A stretch of DNA of 39,663 bases from Candidatus Aceula lacicola (lineage in GTDB: Bacteria > Omnitrophota > Gorgyraeia > Zapsychrales > Aceulaceae). Location: NCBI GenBank assembly GCA_030765785.1, contig JAVCCC010000054.1:1-39663 (forward strand), read 5' to 3'. Below, one piece after another: positions 26,548 through 34,856 of this stretch (position 1 is its first letter; every line of letters starts with the position of its first letter). Both the position numbers and the translations under genes were made by a program. The notes below the pieces were generated by a model. It ran no database searches and was not told the DNA's origin. It saw only the letters and a list, made by a program, of their open reading frames with translations.

Positions 26548-28043
26548 TGTCTCTTGATATTGTTTTAGTCAATCCAAGTATAAAGAAAGAAATGTTTGGC
26601 AAGCTCGGCGAGAGTCTTGCTGGTATTGAGCCGCCTTTATGGATTGGGCTTTTGGCCGCTGTTTTGCGTGAACGAGGGTTTTCTGTTAAGATTATTGATG
26701 CAGATGCTGAAGGCTTAGGCGCAAGAGAGACTGTTGATAAAATTATTGAATATAATCCAATAAGCATTGGCATTGGTGCTATTGGAGCTAATCCTTCTGC
26801 TAGTTCAACGCCGAAAATGATTGGCGTTCGTCATGTTTTATTTTTGCTCAAAGAAGAAAATATAACTTCCAAAACAATTCTTTACGGTATCCATCCATCT
26901 GCCCTTGCTGAGCAAACTCTCAGAGAGGAAGAGGCAGACTTTGTTTGTCGAGGAGAGGCATTTGATCCAGTATCTAAACTTTTAGAGGAGCTTAAATCCC
27001 AGAAAAAAGAAGTAGGTCTTGATATCAAAGGTTTGTGTTTTTTGAAAGATGGAAAGTTTGTTGATCAAGGCTGGGCGGAGGTTGTTGAAGATTTAGATAG
27101 TTTGCCTTTTGTTGCATGGGATTTACTGCCGATGGATAAATATCGTGCACATAATTGGCATTGTTTTGGAGATATCGAACATCGATCGTCGTATGCTATT
27201 ATTTATTCGAGCTTAGGATGTCCGTTTCATTGTCATTATTGCAACATCCATGCCCTTTACAGTGGAAAGCCAGGGATTCGTTTTCGAAGCCCGAAGAGAG
27301 TTGTTGAAGAAATTGATTATTTAGTTGAGAATTATCAAGTAAGACACATGAAAATTTTAGATGAGCTTTTTGTTATCGACAAAGAGCGTATGTTTGAAAT
27401 TTGCGATCTTTTAATTGAGCGAAATTATAATATAAATTTCTGGGTGTATGCACGTGTGGATACTGTTTCTGAGGAAATTTTAAGGAAGTTAAAAGCCGCA
27501 GGCGTTAATTGGCTTTGTTATGGGATTGAGGCAGGATCTGTTGATGTGCGACAAGGTGTTTCGAAAGGACGATTTGATCAAACTACCGCTAGGAAAGTTA
27601 TGAAAATGACTCAGGATGCGGGTATCAATATTCTTGGTAATTTTATGTTTGGTCTTCCGGACGATACGCTAGAAACGATGCAAGAGACGTTTCAATTGGC
27701 TCAAGAAATTAATTGTGAATATGTTAATTTTTATACCACTATGGCTTATCCAGGGTCGCCTCTTTATAAAGATGCGGTCGAAGAAGGCCTGGCATTACCT
27801 GGCGGATGGATGGGATTTTCTCAATTTAGTCCTGAGACGCTTCCTTTGCCAACAAAGTATTGTACATCCGAACAAGTTTTAAGTTTTCGAGACAATGCGT
27901 TTAATGAATATTATAAGAATTCAAGATATTTAGATATGATTTCAGAAAAATTTGGACAAAAAATAGTAGATCATATCAATGAAATGCTTAAGCATAAATT
28001 AAAAAGAAATATTTTGTCCGCCAATTTAGATAAAAAATCTTAG
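26547..28043 (+). CDS. B12-binding-domain radical SAM protein
   Basis: Radical SAM enzyme of 498 aa. Residues about 1-150 form a cobalamin-binding-type Rossmann domain (DIVLVNPS, PPLWIGLLAAVLRERGFSVKIIDAD), without a DxHxxG lower-ligand motif, as is common in this class. The radical SAM domain starts near 215 with the cluster cysteines C225, C229 and C232 (CPFHCHYC), followed by DELFVIDKERM, YGIEAGS and NFMFGLPDDTLETM. No SPASM domain is evident. B12 radical SAM enzymes methylate unactivated carbons or rearrange substrates; in a polysaccharide operon a C-methylation or sugar/lipid modification is plausible but unproven. The start overlaps the transketolase remnant's stop. Confidence 0.88.
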   Translation: MSLDIVLVNPSIKKEMFGKLGESLAGIEPPLWIGLLAAVLRERGFSVKIIDADAEGLGARETVDKIIEYNPISIGIGAIGANPSASSTPKMIGVRHVLFLLKEENITSKTILYGIHPSALAEQTLREEEADFVCRGEAFDPVSKLLEELKSQKKEVGLDIKGLCFLKDGKFVDQGWAEVVEDLDSLPFVAWDLLPMDKYRAHNWHCFGDIEHRSSYAIIYSSLGCPFHCHYCNIHALYSGKPGIRFRSPKRVVEEIDYLVENYQVRHMKILDELFVIDKERMFEICDLLIERNYNINFWVYARVDTVSEEILRKLKAAGVNWLCYGIEAGSVDVRQGVSKGRFDQTTARKVMKMTQDAGINILGNFMFGLPDDTLETMQETFQLAQEINCEYVNFYTTMAYPGSPLYKDAVEEGLALPGGWMGFSQFSPETLPLPTKYCTSEQVLSFRDNAFNEYYKNSRYLDMISEKFGQKIVDHINEMLKHKLKRNILSANLDKKS

Positions 28044-28058
28044 GAGAGGCGGACAGAT

Positions 28059-28080
28059 AATCCCGCGAAGCGGGATTTTA
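28059..28080 (+). terminator. GC-rich hairpin after the radical SAM gene
   Basis: AATCCCGC (28059-28066) and GCGGGATT (28070-28077) form a perfect 8-bp stem closed by a GAA loop, ending in TTTT then A. The short T-run makes it a weak terminator at best; it may act as an attenuator or mRNA 3' stabiliser between the radical SAM and kinase genes. Confidence 0.5.
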
Positions 28081-28125
28081 CCGAATAATATCAAAAATTC
28101 ATTAATAATCTATAGGAGTTAATTT

Positions 28126-29136
28126 ATGATTATAAGTCGAACCCCTTTTCGCGTTTCTTTTTTTGGAGGAGGAACAGATTATCCTGCTTGGTTTAATGAA
28201 AACAAGGGTGCATCGCTTGGGACAACGATTGATAAGTATTGTTATATCACATGTCGTTATTTGCCACCTTTTTTCGATCATAAATCACGCATTATTTATT
28301 CTAAAGTGGAACATGTGCAGAATGTAAACGAGATTCATCATCCTGCTGTGCGCGAGGTTATTAAATTTTTAAATATTACTGATGGACTTGAAGTTCACCA
28401 CGACGGAGATCTTCCTGCTCGAACAGGGTTGGGTTCTAGTTCGTCTTTTACGGTCGGACTTTTAAACGCATTATATGCTTTAAAAGGAAAAATGGTTAGC
28501 AAACAGCGTTTAGCCGAGGAAGCGATACATATTGAGAAGGAAATGTGTAAAGAAAATGTAGGGTGTCAGGATCAAGTTTTAGCTGCTTATGGTGGTTTTA
28601 ATTATGTTGAGTTTGGTGGGCCTGCTCATTTGAAAACAACAAAGGTAACGATTTCAAAAAAGAAGTTAAAGTTTTTGCAAGATCGCTTGATGTTATTTTT
28701 TACTGGATTCTCAAGAACGGCGTCGGAGATTGCTAAGCATCAGATTGAGAATATTCCAAAGAAGAAAAAAGATTTAACTGAGATGTACGAAATGACAGCA
28801 ACGGCACTTGATATTTTAGGTGGAGAAAATATATCAGAGTTTGGAAAACTTTTAGATGAGTCTTGGAAGATTAAAAGGCAGTTATCAGAAAAGATATCAA
28901 CGCCTTATGTTGATGAGATTTATGAAAATGCTAAGAAAGCCGGAGCGCTTGGTGGAAAGCTTCTAGGAGCAGGGGGCGGTGGTTTTGTGTTGTTGTTTGC
29001 TGAGCCTGAGAAGCAAAAACAAATTAGAGCGGCACTAGATCCTTTGCTTGAGATTCCATTTATGTTCGAGACTCAAGGAAGTCAGATTATTTTTTATCAG
29101 CCTAATACTGGAAAAGTGGAGCAGTCTCTTGTGTAA
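28126..29136 (+). CDS. hddA: GHMP kinase, D-glycero-D-manno-heptose 7-phosphate kinase-like
   Basis: Predicted sugar kinase of the GHMP superfamily, 336 aa. The N-terminus RTPFRVSFFGGGTDYPAW (5-22) and the ATP loop PARTGLGSSSSFTV (97-110) match the HddA family, and the third motif is LLGAGGGGFVLLF near residues 286-298. HddA phosphorylates D,D-heptose 7-phosphate at C1 for GDP-heptose synthesis. GmhB (34853) would then remove the 7-phosphate and HddC (29129) would activate the sugar, so all three steps are encoded in this region. The isomerase GmhA is not seen here. AGGAG lies about 9 nt upstream of the ATG. It overlaps hddC by 8 bp. Confidence 0.85.
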   Translation: MIISRTPFRVSFFGGGTDYPAWFNENKGASLGTTIDKYCYITCRYLPPFFDHKSRIIYSKVEHVQNVNEIHHPAVREVIKFLNITDGLEVHHDGDLPARTGLGSSSSFTVGLLNALYALKGKMVSKQRLAEEAIHIEKEMCKENVGCQDQVLAAYGGFNYVEFGGPAHLKTTKVTISKKKLKFLQDRLMLFFTGFSRTASEIAKHQIENIPKKKKDLTEMYEMTATALDILGGENISEFGKLLDESWKIKRQLSEKISTPYVDEIYENAKKAGALGGKLLGAGGGGFVLLFAEPEKQKQIRAALDPLLEIPFMFETQGSQIIFYQPNTGKVEQSLV

Positions 29137-29839
29137 TTTATCAAAAATAGACGTTATTGTTTTAGCTGGTGGATTGGGTAAAAGACTTCGTTCTGAGACA
29201 GGAAGCACGCCAAAGGTTTTAGCTAATGTTAATGGTGTTCCTTTTCTTGATATTCTTCTTAAAAATCTTTCGGATCAAGGATTTAAGAAGATTGTTCTAT
29301 GTACGGGCTATCAGTCCGAGGAGATTGAGTCTTACTATCAGGAAAATACCTTAGGTTTGACGATAGAGTTTTCTAAAGAAAAAGTTCCTCTTGGAACAGG
29401 AGGGGCTATCAAGAAGGCTCGATCATTTGTGCGAAGCGACAAATTTCTTGTTCTTAATGGTGATTGTTTTTGTACGGTTTCTTTTAAAGATTTCCTGAAA
29501 TTTCATATTGAAAAGAATGCTTTTGCCTCGATGGTTTTAACGGAGACAGAAGATAAGAAAGATTTTGGATCTGTTATGATTGATAGTAATAATGCTATTA
29601 AGAGTTTCCAGGAAAAGAGCGAAAAATCTTTTTCGCCGTTTGTTAGCGCTGGCATTTATTTTTTTAACAAGGAAGTTTTTGATGTCATGCCAAGCCAAGA
29701 AGCTTTTTCGATTGAGCATGATTTTTTCCCAGATCTTGTTAATAAGCAATTCTTTGGTTTTGTCACAGACCAAGGTTTTTTAGATATCGGCACTCCTGAT
29801 CGATATAAAGAAGCACAAGAAAAATTAAACAAAAATTAA
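29129..29839 (+). CDS. hddC: Sugar nucleotidyltransferase, HddC-like (TTG start)
   Basis: Predicted GTP:heptose-1-phosphate guanylyltransferase or a related enzyme. The frame remains open upstream to an ATG at 29048, but that adds 27 unrelated residues inside hddA. TTG 29129 has GGAG exactly 7 nt upstream and yields 236 aa with the active-site loop VLAGGLGKRLR (11-21) close to the N-terminus, as in the family. K29 (TPKVL) and the GD pair (LNGDCF, 111-112) bind nucleotide and metal. PLGTGGAI (87-94), SAGIYFF and FLDIGTPDRYKEAQ complete the HddC/ManC-like pattern. Substrate assignment relies on the adjacent HddA-like kinase. It overlaps hddA by 8 bp, consistent with coupling. Confidence 0.86.
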   Translation: MCNLSKIDVIVLAGGLGKRLRSETGSTPKVLANVNGVPFLDILLKNLSDQGFKKIVLCTGYQSEEIESYYQENTLGLTIEFSKEKVPLGTGGAIKKARSFVRSDKFLVLNGDCFCTVSFKDFLKFHIEKNAFASMVLTETEDKKDFGSVMIDSNNAIKSFQEKSEKSFSPFVSAGIYFFNKEVFDVMPSQEAFSIEHDFFPDLVNKQFFGFVTDQGFLDIGTPDRYKEAQEKLNKN

Positions 29840-29843
29840 GCTT

Positions 29844-30956
29844 ATGCGCATTGGTATTAATTGTCGATCATTTCTTCGAAAACAATATACGGGCATTGGA
29901 CGATACGCGTTTAATCTTGTTCAGTCTTTAGGTGATCTGGATAAGGACGATGAGTATTTTTTGTATGCAAAAAAAGGGCTGTTTGATTTTAAAAGAAATT
30001 TGCCGCGATTCCAAAGTAAGAATTTTCATCCTCGAATTGACTGGTTAAATCGTGGAGTTGATAAAACTTTAGGAAATATTGATATTTATCATTCACCAAG
30101 CCCTGATTTTCTTCCCTGTGATCAACCAAAGATCATTGTGTCTGTTCATGATTTAATTTATAAAACGTATCCACAAGGCCACACGCAACAAACGATTGAT
30201 CAGACTGAGGAGCATTTTCAAGAAATTGTGAAAAAGGCAGCAAAGATTATTTGTTGTTCAGAAAATACGAGAAAAGATCTTCATAAATATTTTTCAGTTA
30301 ATGAGCAAATGACGTGTGTTATTCATCAGGGCGTAGATAAGAGAAAATTTTATGTTATTTCGGACAATGAATCTCATAAGGCGGATGTTGTTTTACGAAA
30401 GAAAGGAATTCATAGACCATTTGTTCTTTTTATCGGGACTATTGAGCCCCGCAAGAATTTAAAGAATTTAATTTTTGCGGTGTCGATTTTGAAAAAGAAA
30501 AGAAGTTTTTCAGGGCAGCTTGTTATTGCTGGCATGAAGGGATGGATGAGTGAGGATTTGTCTGATTTTATAAAAGATGAGAATTTGCAGGATGATATTT
30601 GTATTTTGGGATATGTGAGTGATGAAGAATTGCGTATTTTATATAACAAGGCAGATGTTTTTTCATTTCCATCTTTTTATGAAGGATTTGGATTTCCTAT
30701 TTTAGAAGCTTTTAATTGTGGCGCTGCTGTTGTTACGTCGAATACATCTTCTTGTGCTGAAGTTGCTTTGGATGCTGCTGTTCAAATTGATCCGTATGAT
30801 CCGATTCAGATTTCTAATGGAATTGAACGTATTTTAGACGATGTCTTTTTTCGAGATGATCTTAAAAGAAAGGCCTTAAAAAGAGCGGAAGATTTCTCGT
30901 TTGAAAAGACAGCAAAACAAACACTAGATATTTATAGGGAAGTTTTTGAATCATGA
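29844..30956 (+). CDS. Glycosyltransferase, GT4 family (GT-B fold)
   Basis: A 370-aa retaining glycosyltransferase. The N-terminus MRIGINCRSFLRKQYTGIGRYA carries the GT4 acceptor-side glycine loop. Later features are SVHDLIYKTYP (100-110), GTIEPRKNLKNL (198-209), which marks the donor domain, and the EX7E motif E280-E288 in FYEGFGFPILEAFNCG. This arrangement is typical of mannosyl- and other hexosyltransferases of O-antigen or capsule synthesis. Donor and acceptor are unknown; with hddC directly upstream, a GDP-sugar donor is plausible. No membrane helix is evident, so it is presumably peripheral at the inner membrane. It overlaps the next gene by ATGA. Confidence 0.9.
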   Translation: MRIGINCRSFLRKQYTGIGRYAFNLVQSLGDLDKDDEYFLYAKKGLFDFKRNLPRFQSKNFHPRIDWLNRGVDKTLGNIDIYHSPSPDFLPCDQPKIIVSVHDLIYKTYPQGHTQQTIDQTEEHFQEIVKKAAKIICCSENTRKDLHKYFSVNEQMTCVIHQGVDKRKFYVISDNESHKADVVLRKKGIHRPFVLFIGTIEPRKNLKNLIFAVSILKKKRSFSGQLVIAGMKGWMSEDLSDFIKDENLQDDICILGYVSDEELRILYNKADVFSFPSFYEGFGFPILEAFNCGAAVVTSNTSSCAEVALDAAVQIDPYDPIQISNGIERILDDVFFRDDLKRKALKRAEDFSFEKTAKQTLDIYREVFES

Positions 30957-31792
30957 AGATAAGCGGCTTTACTATTGTTCGCAATGCAATTAAGTTTAAT
31001 TATCCTGTTTTGGAGTCGATTCAATCGATTTTGCCGATTTGTGATGAATTTATTGTTAACGTTGGAGATTCTGAAGATGAGACTTTAGCTCTTATTCAAT
31101 CTATTGATGATCCAAAGATTAAAATTATTCAAAATACCTGGGACATGTCGCAAGGCAAAGAGGTGTTGTCGTTTCAAACAAATCTTGCGCTTGAAGAATG
31201 CATAGGAGATTGGGCATTTTATTTACAAACAGATGAGGTCATTCATGAAAATGATCTTGAGCGTATAAAAAAGGTAATGCAAAGGAATTTAAACAAAGAG
31301 GTTGATGCTTTAAGGTTTAAATGGCTGCATTTTTTTGGAAGTTATTTTCGTTATAGAATTGATCGAGGATGGTATCAGAAGCAAAACAGGATTGTTCGAA
31401 ACAATGGACAGGTAGAATCGTGTGGAGATGCTTACGGTTTTCAGCGGAAAGACGGAGCTGTTTTAAGATGGGCGCATACAAGTGTTTTTTTATATCATTA
31501 TGGGTGGGTGCATCCCCAAGAAGTAATGGCGCAAAGACGGAAAAATGCTAATGATATTGGTTTTATTGAGTTAACGGAGAAAGATAAAGAAGAAAAATAT
31601 CAGTTTGGAGATTTAAATCGTTTTCCGCCTTATTTTGGATCGCATCCTAAGGCTATGAAGAAAAAAGTAAAGAGTCATATTTTAAGTTGTGAGGATTTAA
31701 AAGATGTTGCCAGGCGATTTTGGTGGCATCCAGCGAGAATTTTGAAGCTTCGTTACAAGACGTATAAACGTATTAAAGAAAAAATTGTTTAG
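30953..31792 (+). CDS. Glycosyltransferase, GT2-like (GT-A fold)
   Basis: A 279-aa protein beginning with GFTIVRNAIKFNYPVLESI (5-23) and continuing CDEFIVNVGDSEDETLALI, as in GT2-type enzymes where the first beta strand binds the nucleotide. The metal-binding position is likely Q-T-D-E in YLQTDEVIHE rather than a clean DxD. The central region has a Trp/Tyr-rich stretch (WLHFFGSYFRYR, HYGWVHPQEVM) found in a subfamily common in polysaccharide clusters. The specificity is unknown. Start and upstream stop overlap as ATGA, and the GT9 gene follows within 3 bp, so all three transferases are probably translated together. Confidence 0.85.
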   Translation: MKISGFTIVRNAIKFNYPVLESIQSILPICDEFIVNVGDSEDETLALIQSIDDPKIKIIQNTWDMSQGKEVLSFQTNLALEECIGDWAFYLQTDEVIHENDLERIKKVMQRNLNKEVDALRFKWLHFFGSYFRYRIDRGWYQKQNRIVRNNGQVESCGDAYGFQRKDGAVLRWAHTSVFLYHYGWVHPQEVMAQRRKNANDIGFIELTEKDKEEKYQFGDLNRFPPYFGSHPKAMKKKVKSHILSCEDLKDVARRFWWHPARILKLRYKTYKRIKEKIV

Positions 31793-31795
31793 ATA

Positions 31796-32881
31796 ATGAA
31801 AAGCCCTCAAATGTATAAGAAGATTTTAATCATTAATATTTTTGGCATAGGAGATGTCCTTTTTACAACTCCGATAATAGCAAATATTAAAAAATATATG
31901 CCAGATGCTGTGATTGGGTATGTGTGCAATAAACGTACAGCTGATGTTTTAAAGAATAATTCAAAGATTGACAAAGTTTTTATTTACGAAAAAGATGATT
32001 TTCGTGATCTTTTTAAGAATTCGAAAAAAGAGTATTTAAGGAAATTTTTTGGGCTTTTGAGTGAAATTAAGAAAGAAGATTTTGATTTGGTGATTGACGT
32101 TTCGCTGAATAAATATAGTTCTTTTCTATTGTGGTTAGCAGGCATTAAAGAGAGAATAGGTTTTAATTATAAAAATCGTAGTCCTTTTTTAACTAAGAAA
32201 ATAAAATTAGTTGGGTATGAAAATAAGCATGTGGTTGAGTATTATTTAGATCTTTTGGATATAATTGGTATTCCTTCTACTGAAAAGAATTTAGAATTTT
32301 ATGTTTCACAACACGATGCGCAATGGGCAGATCAATATTTAAAAGATAATGGTATTTCTGATACTGATAAGATTATTGCAATTGTTCCAGGCGGAGGGGC
32401 TAGCTGGGGAAAAGATGCTCAATATAAAAGATGGCCTGTTGAAAACTATGTGAAATTAGCTGATAAAATAGTTGAAAAAACTCACTATAAAATTATACTG
32501 TTAGGTGGACCTTCCGAGGAAGAGCTTTGTCAGTCTATGGCTCAGACAATGAAACATCGACCTCTTAATATTTGTGGCAAGACATCTTTGGGTCAGCTTG
32601 CGGCTTTTTTAAAAAGAAGTCGGCTTGCCATTGTTAATGATGGAGGACCTTTGCATGTGGCAGTTGGATTAAATGTTAAGACAGTCTCTATTTTCGGTCC
32701 AGTAGATGAAATAGTTTATGGGCCTTATCCAAAAGGAAGCCATATTGTAGTATCAAAAGAGATTGTGTGTCGACCGTGCTATCGAAGATTTCGAGTGTCG
32801 CGTTGTGCGCATTATTATTGTTTAAAAACGCTTAGCGTCGATGACGTCTTAGCAAAAATAAGGTTCATTTTTGATTGCTAG
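31796..32881 (+). CDS. LPS heptosyltransferase family protein (GT9)
   Basis: A 361-aa GT9 (WaaF/WaaC-type) transferase, adding heptose or a related sugar to the LPS core. The acceptor-side motif is NIFGIGDVLFTTP (14-26) with catalytic Asp D20. The donor side has IVPGGGASWGKDAQYKRWP, LLGGPSEEE and the conserved VNDGGPLHVAVGLNVKTVSIFGP. A Cys-rich tail (CRPCYRR...CAHYYCL) matches the CxxC...C segment of many GT9 enzymes. An in-frame ATG at 31811 is an alternative start, as neither has a clear ribosome binding site. The HddA/GmhB/HddC genes nearby could provide its activated heptose, although classical WaaC/F use ADP-heptose, not GDP-heptose. Confidence 0.92.
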   Translation: MKSPQMYKKILIINIFGIGDVLFTTPIIANIKKYMPDAVIGYVCNKRTADVLKNNSKIDKVFIYEKDDFRDLFKNSKKEYLRKFFGLLSEIKKEDFDLVIDVSLNKYSSFLLWLAGIKERIGFNYKNRSPFLTKKIKLVGYENKHVVEYYLDLLDIIGIPSTEKNLEFYVSQHDAQWADQYLKDNGISDTDKIIAIVPGGGASWGKDAQYKRWPVENYVKLADKIVEKTHYKIILLGGPSEEELCQSMAQTMKHRPLNICGKTSLGQLAAFLKRSRLAIVNDGGPLHVAVGLNVKTVSIFGPVDEIVYGPYPKGSHIVVSKEIVCRPCYRRFRVSRCAHYYCLKTLSVDDVLAKIRFIFDC

Positions 32882-32906
32882 GTCGCAACCAAAATTGAAT
32901 TAATTC

Positions 32907-32964
32907 GCGCAGGCTGACTTGACGTTCTCCGCCAAGAATCTTGGCGGATCCTTAAGTCAGGCGC
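32907..32964 (+). promoter_or_regulatory. Nested inverted-repeat leader before the DegT gene
   Basis: The 105-bp gap holds a strong composite fold. CCGCCAAG (32929-32936) and CTTGGCGG (32940-32947) form a perfect 8-bp stem with an AAT loop. Outside this, CTGACTT (32914-32920) pairs with AAGTCAG (32954-32960), and GCGC (32907-32910) with GCGC (32961-32964), leaving a 3-nt AGG bulge. The AGGAG of the next gene lies about 8 nt after the structure. There is no T-run, so a simple terminator is unlikely. No known riboswitch class is recognised. Confidence 0.65.
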
Positions 32965-32986
32965 TTATTAAAGGAGTGACGAGAAG

Positions 32987-34096
32987 ATGAGTATTCCATT
33001 TGTTGATTTTCGGCCTCAATATGATGAAGTGAAAAGTGAGGTTGATGCGGGTGTTAAAAAAGTTTTTGAGACTGGAAATTTTATTCTGGGACAAGAAGAA
33101 AAAGATTTTGAAGTCAGTTTTGCAAAGTATTGTGATGCACAATATGGCATAGGGGTTAATTCTGGAACAGATGCATTGCACTTGGCTTTACGTGCGCTTG
33201 ATATTGGTCCAGGAGACGAGGTTATTGTACCAACATTTACGTTTATTGCTTCTGCGTTAGCTATTTCTTATACAGGAGCAACGCCTGTCTTTGCAGATAT
33301 TGAAGAAGGCACGTATGCGATTGACACAAAAACTTTAGAGTCACGTATTACTGAAAAGACAAAAGCTATTATGCCAGTTCATTTGTATGGACAGCCAGCG
33401 AATTTAAATGAAGTTTTAGCAGTCGCTAAAAAGCATAATTTAAAGATTGTCGAAGACTGTGCACAGGCGCACGGAGCACTTTATGAGAATAAAAAAGTTG
33501 GTTCATTTGGGGATATCGGATGTTTTAGTTTTTATCCGACAAAAGGGCTTGGTGCTTTTGGTGATGGAGGGTTTATTTCAACCAATGATAAAGATCTTTA
33601 TGATAAGGTTTTGATGCTTAGGGACTATGGAAGAAAAGGTCGCTATGAACATATCATTAAAGGATACAATTCTCGACTTGATACAGTTCAGGCGGTTGTT
33701 TTAGAGGCGAAGTTAAAACATTTCGACAAATGGAATAAAATGCGTAATGAAGCAGCTGCATATTATGATACTTTTTTGAGTCAAATTGATGGCGTGCAAG
33801 CTCCTGTTATTCGAGAAAATAGAACGCATACATTTCAAACATTTGCTATTCGAGTAAGAAATAGAGATGTGGTATGTGAGCAAATGCAAAAGAAGGGAAT
33901 AGGGGTTTTAATTCATTATCCAATTCCAATTCATCTTCAAGAGGCGTATAGTGAGCTTAAGTATAAAAAAGGTGATTTACCAGCATCAGAGAAGATTGCA
34001 GACGAGATTTTATCTTTACCGATGTTTCCGCATATTAAAAAAGAGCAAATTGATTTAGTTTGTGCAACGCTAAAGGAGTTATTAGCAAATGGATAA
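32987..34096 (+). CDS. DegT/DnrJ/EryC1 PLP-dependent sugar aminotransferase
   Basis: A 369-aa aminotransferase that converts a nucleotide-linked keto-sugar to an amino sugar. It starts IPFVDFRPQYDEVKSEV, and shows VNSGTDALHLALRAL (58-72), PTFTFIASALAI, VEDCAQAHGA with D157 binding the PLP nitrogen, and the Schiff-base lysine K186 in SFYPTKGLGAFGDGG. The YDSRLDxxQA-like segment is GYNSRLDTVQAVVLEAKL. It resembles FdtB/QdtB-type 3-aminotransferases as well as 4-aminotransferases, so the amino position is undecided. The RmlB-like dehydratase (20891) could generate its keto-sugar substrate. A strong AAAGGAG and a structured leader precede it. It overlaps the next gene by 8 bp. Confidence 0.92.
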   Translation: MSIPFVDFRPQYDEVKSEVDAGVKKVFETGNFILGQEEKDFEVSFAKYCDAQYGIGVNSGTDALHLALRALDIGPGDEVIVPTFTFIASALAISYTGATPVFADIEEGTYAIDTKTLESRITEKTKAIMPVHLYGQPANLNEVLAVAKKHNLKIVEDCAQAHGALYENKKVGSFGDIGCFSFYPTKGLGAFGDGGFISTNDKDLYDKVLMLRDYGRKGRYEHIIKGYNSRLDTVQAVVLEAKLKHFDKWNKMRNEAAAYYDTFLSQIDGVQAPVIRENRTHTFQTFAIRVRNRDVVCEQMQKKGIGVLIHYPIPIHLQEAYSELKYKKGDLPASEKIADEILSLPMFPHIKKEQIDLVCATLKELLANG

Positions 34097-34856
34097 AACA
34101 TTGGTCAGTGTCGTTGTTATTACAAAGAATGAAGAAAATAATATTGCTGAATGTCTTTTAAGTGTTCATGGTTGGGCTGATGAGATTATTGTTGTGGATG
34201 ATGAAAGCACAGATCGAACAGTAGAGCTTTCAGAAAAATATGCTGATAAAGTATTTCATCGAAGAATGGATAATGAAGGGACTCATCGGAATTGGGCATA
34301 TGCACAGGCTAAAAATGAATGGGTTTTAAGTCTTGATTCTGATGAGCGCATAACTCCTGAACTTAGAGATGAAATTTCTCAAGTATTAAAAGAAAACAAA
34401 ATATATCATGCGTTTACGATTCCAAGGCGTAATTATTTGGGAGATTATTGGGTAAAATTTGGTGGCCAATATCCTGCTGCACAGCTAAGGCTTTTCTTAA
34501 AAGATCACTTTAAGTATGAAGAAGTGGAAGTGCATCCACGCGTTTTCTTAGATGGAGAAACGGGTTATTTGACAAAGAATATGATTCATTATAGTTATCG
34601 AGATTTTTCACATTTTTTAGCAAAGCTTAATGGACAGACAACACTTGAGGCAAAGAAGTGGGTGCAGACAGGCAGACAAATGTCTTTTGGACGAGCGGTA
34701 TGGCGAACAATGGATCGATTCCCTCGAAGCTATATTCGGAAAAAAGCATATAAAGATGGTTTTATCGGATTTATGGTATCGTTCTTTGCTTCGCTTTATC
34801 AAATTATAAGTTATGCAAAATATTGGGAAATGAAACAAAGGATAAAGGAAAAATGA
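34089..34856 (+). CDS. Glycosyltransferase GT2, WaaE/KdtX-like
   Basis: A 255-aa inverting GT-A transferase resembling the LPS-core WaaE/KdtX beta-1,4-glucosyltransferases. The N-terminal VSVVVITKNEENNI (6-19), ADEIIVVDDESTDRT (30-44) and the metal-binding DSD (83-85, SLDSDERI) are clear. Further family features are NYLGDYW, QLRLF and EVHPRV, with HYSYRDFSHFLAK in the C-terminal half. A C-terminal hydrophobic patch (FIGFMVSFFASLYQIISYAKYWEM) probably associates with the inner membrane. It overlaps the DegT gene by 8 bp and gmhB by ATGA. The sugar transferred is unknown. Confidence 0.92.
   Translation: MDKTLVSVVVITKNEENNIAECLLSVHGWADEIIVVDDESTDRTVELSEKYADKVFHRRMDNEGTHRNWAYAQAKNEWVLSLDSDERITPELRDEISQVLKENKIYHAFTIPRRNYLGDYWVKFGGQYPAAQLRLFLKDHFKYEEVEVHPRVFLDGETGYLTKNMIHYSYRDFSHFLAKLNGQTTLEAKKWVQTGRQMSFGRAVWRTMDRFPRSYIRKKAYKDGFIGFMVSFFASLYQIISYAKYWEMKQRIKEK

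Noticed and set aside
32881-32986. Structured gap before the DegT gene considered as a tRNA or small RNA gene
   Set aside because: There is no cloverleaf, anticodon arm or T-loop consensus; only nested hairpins are present.
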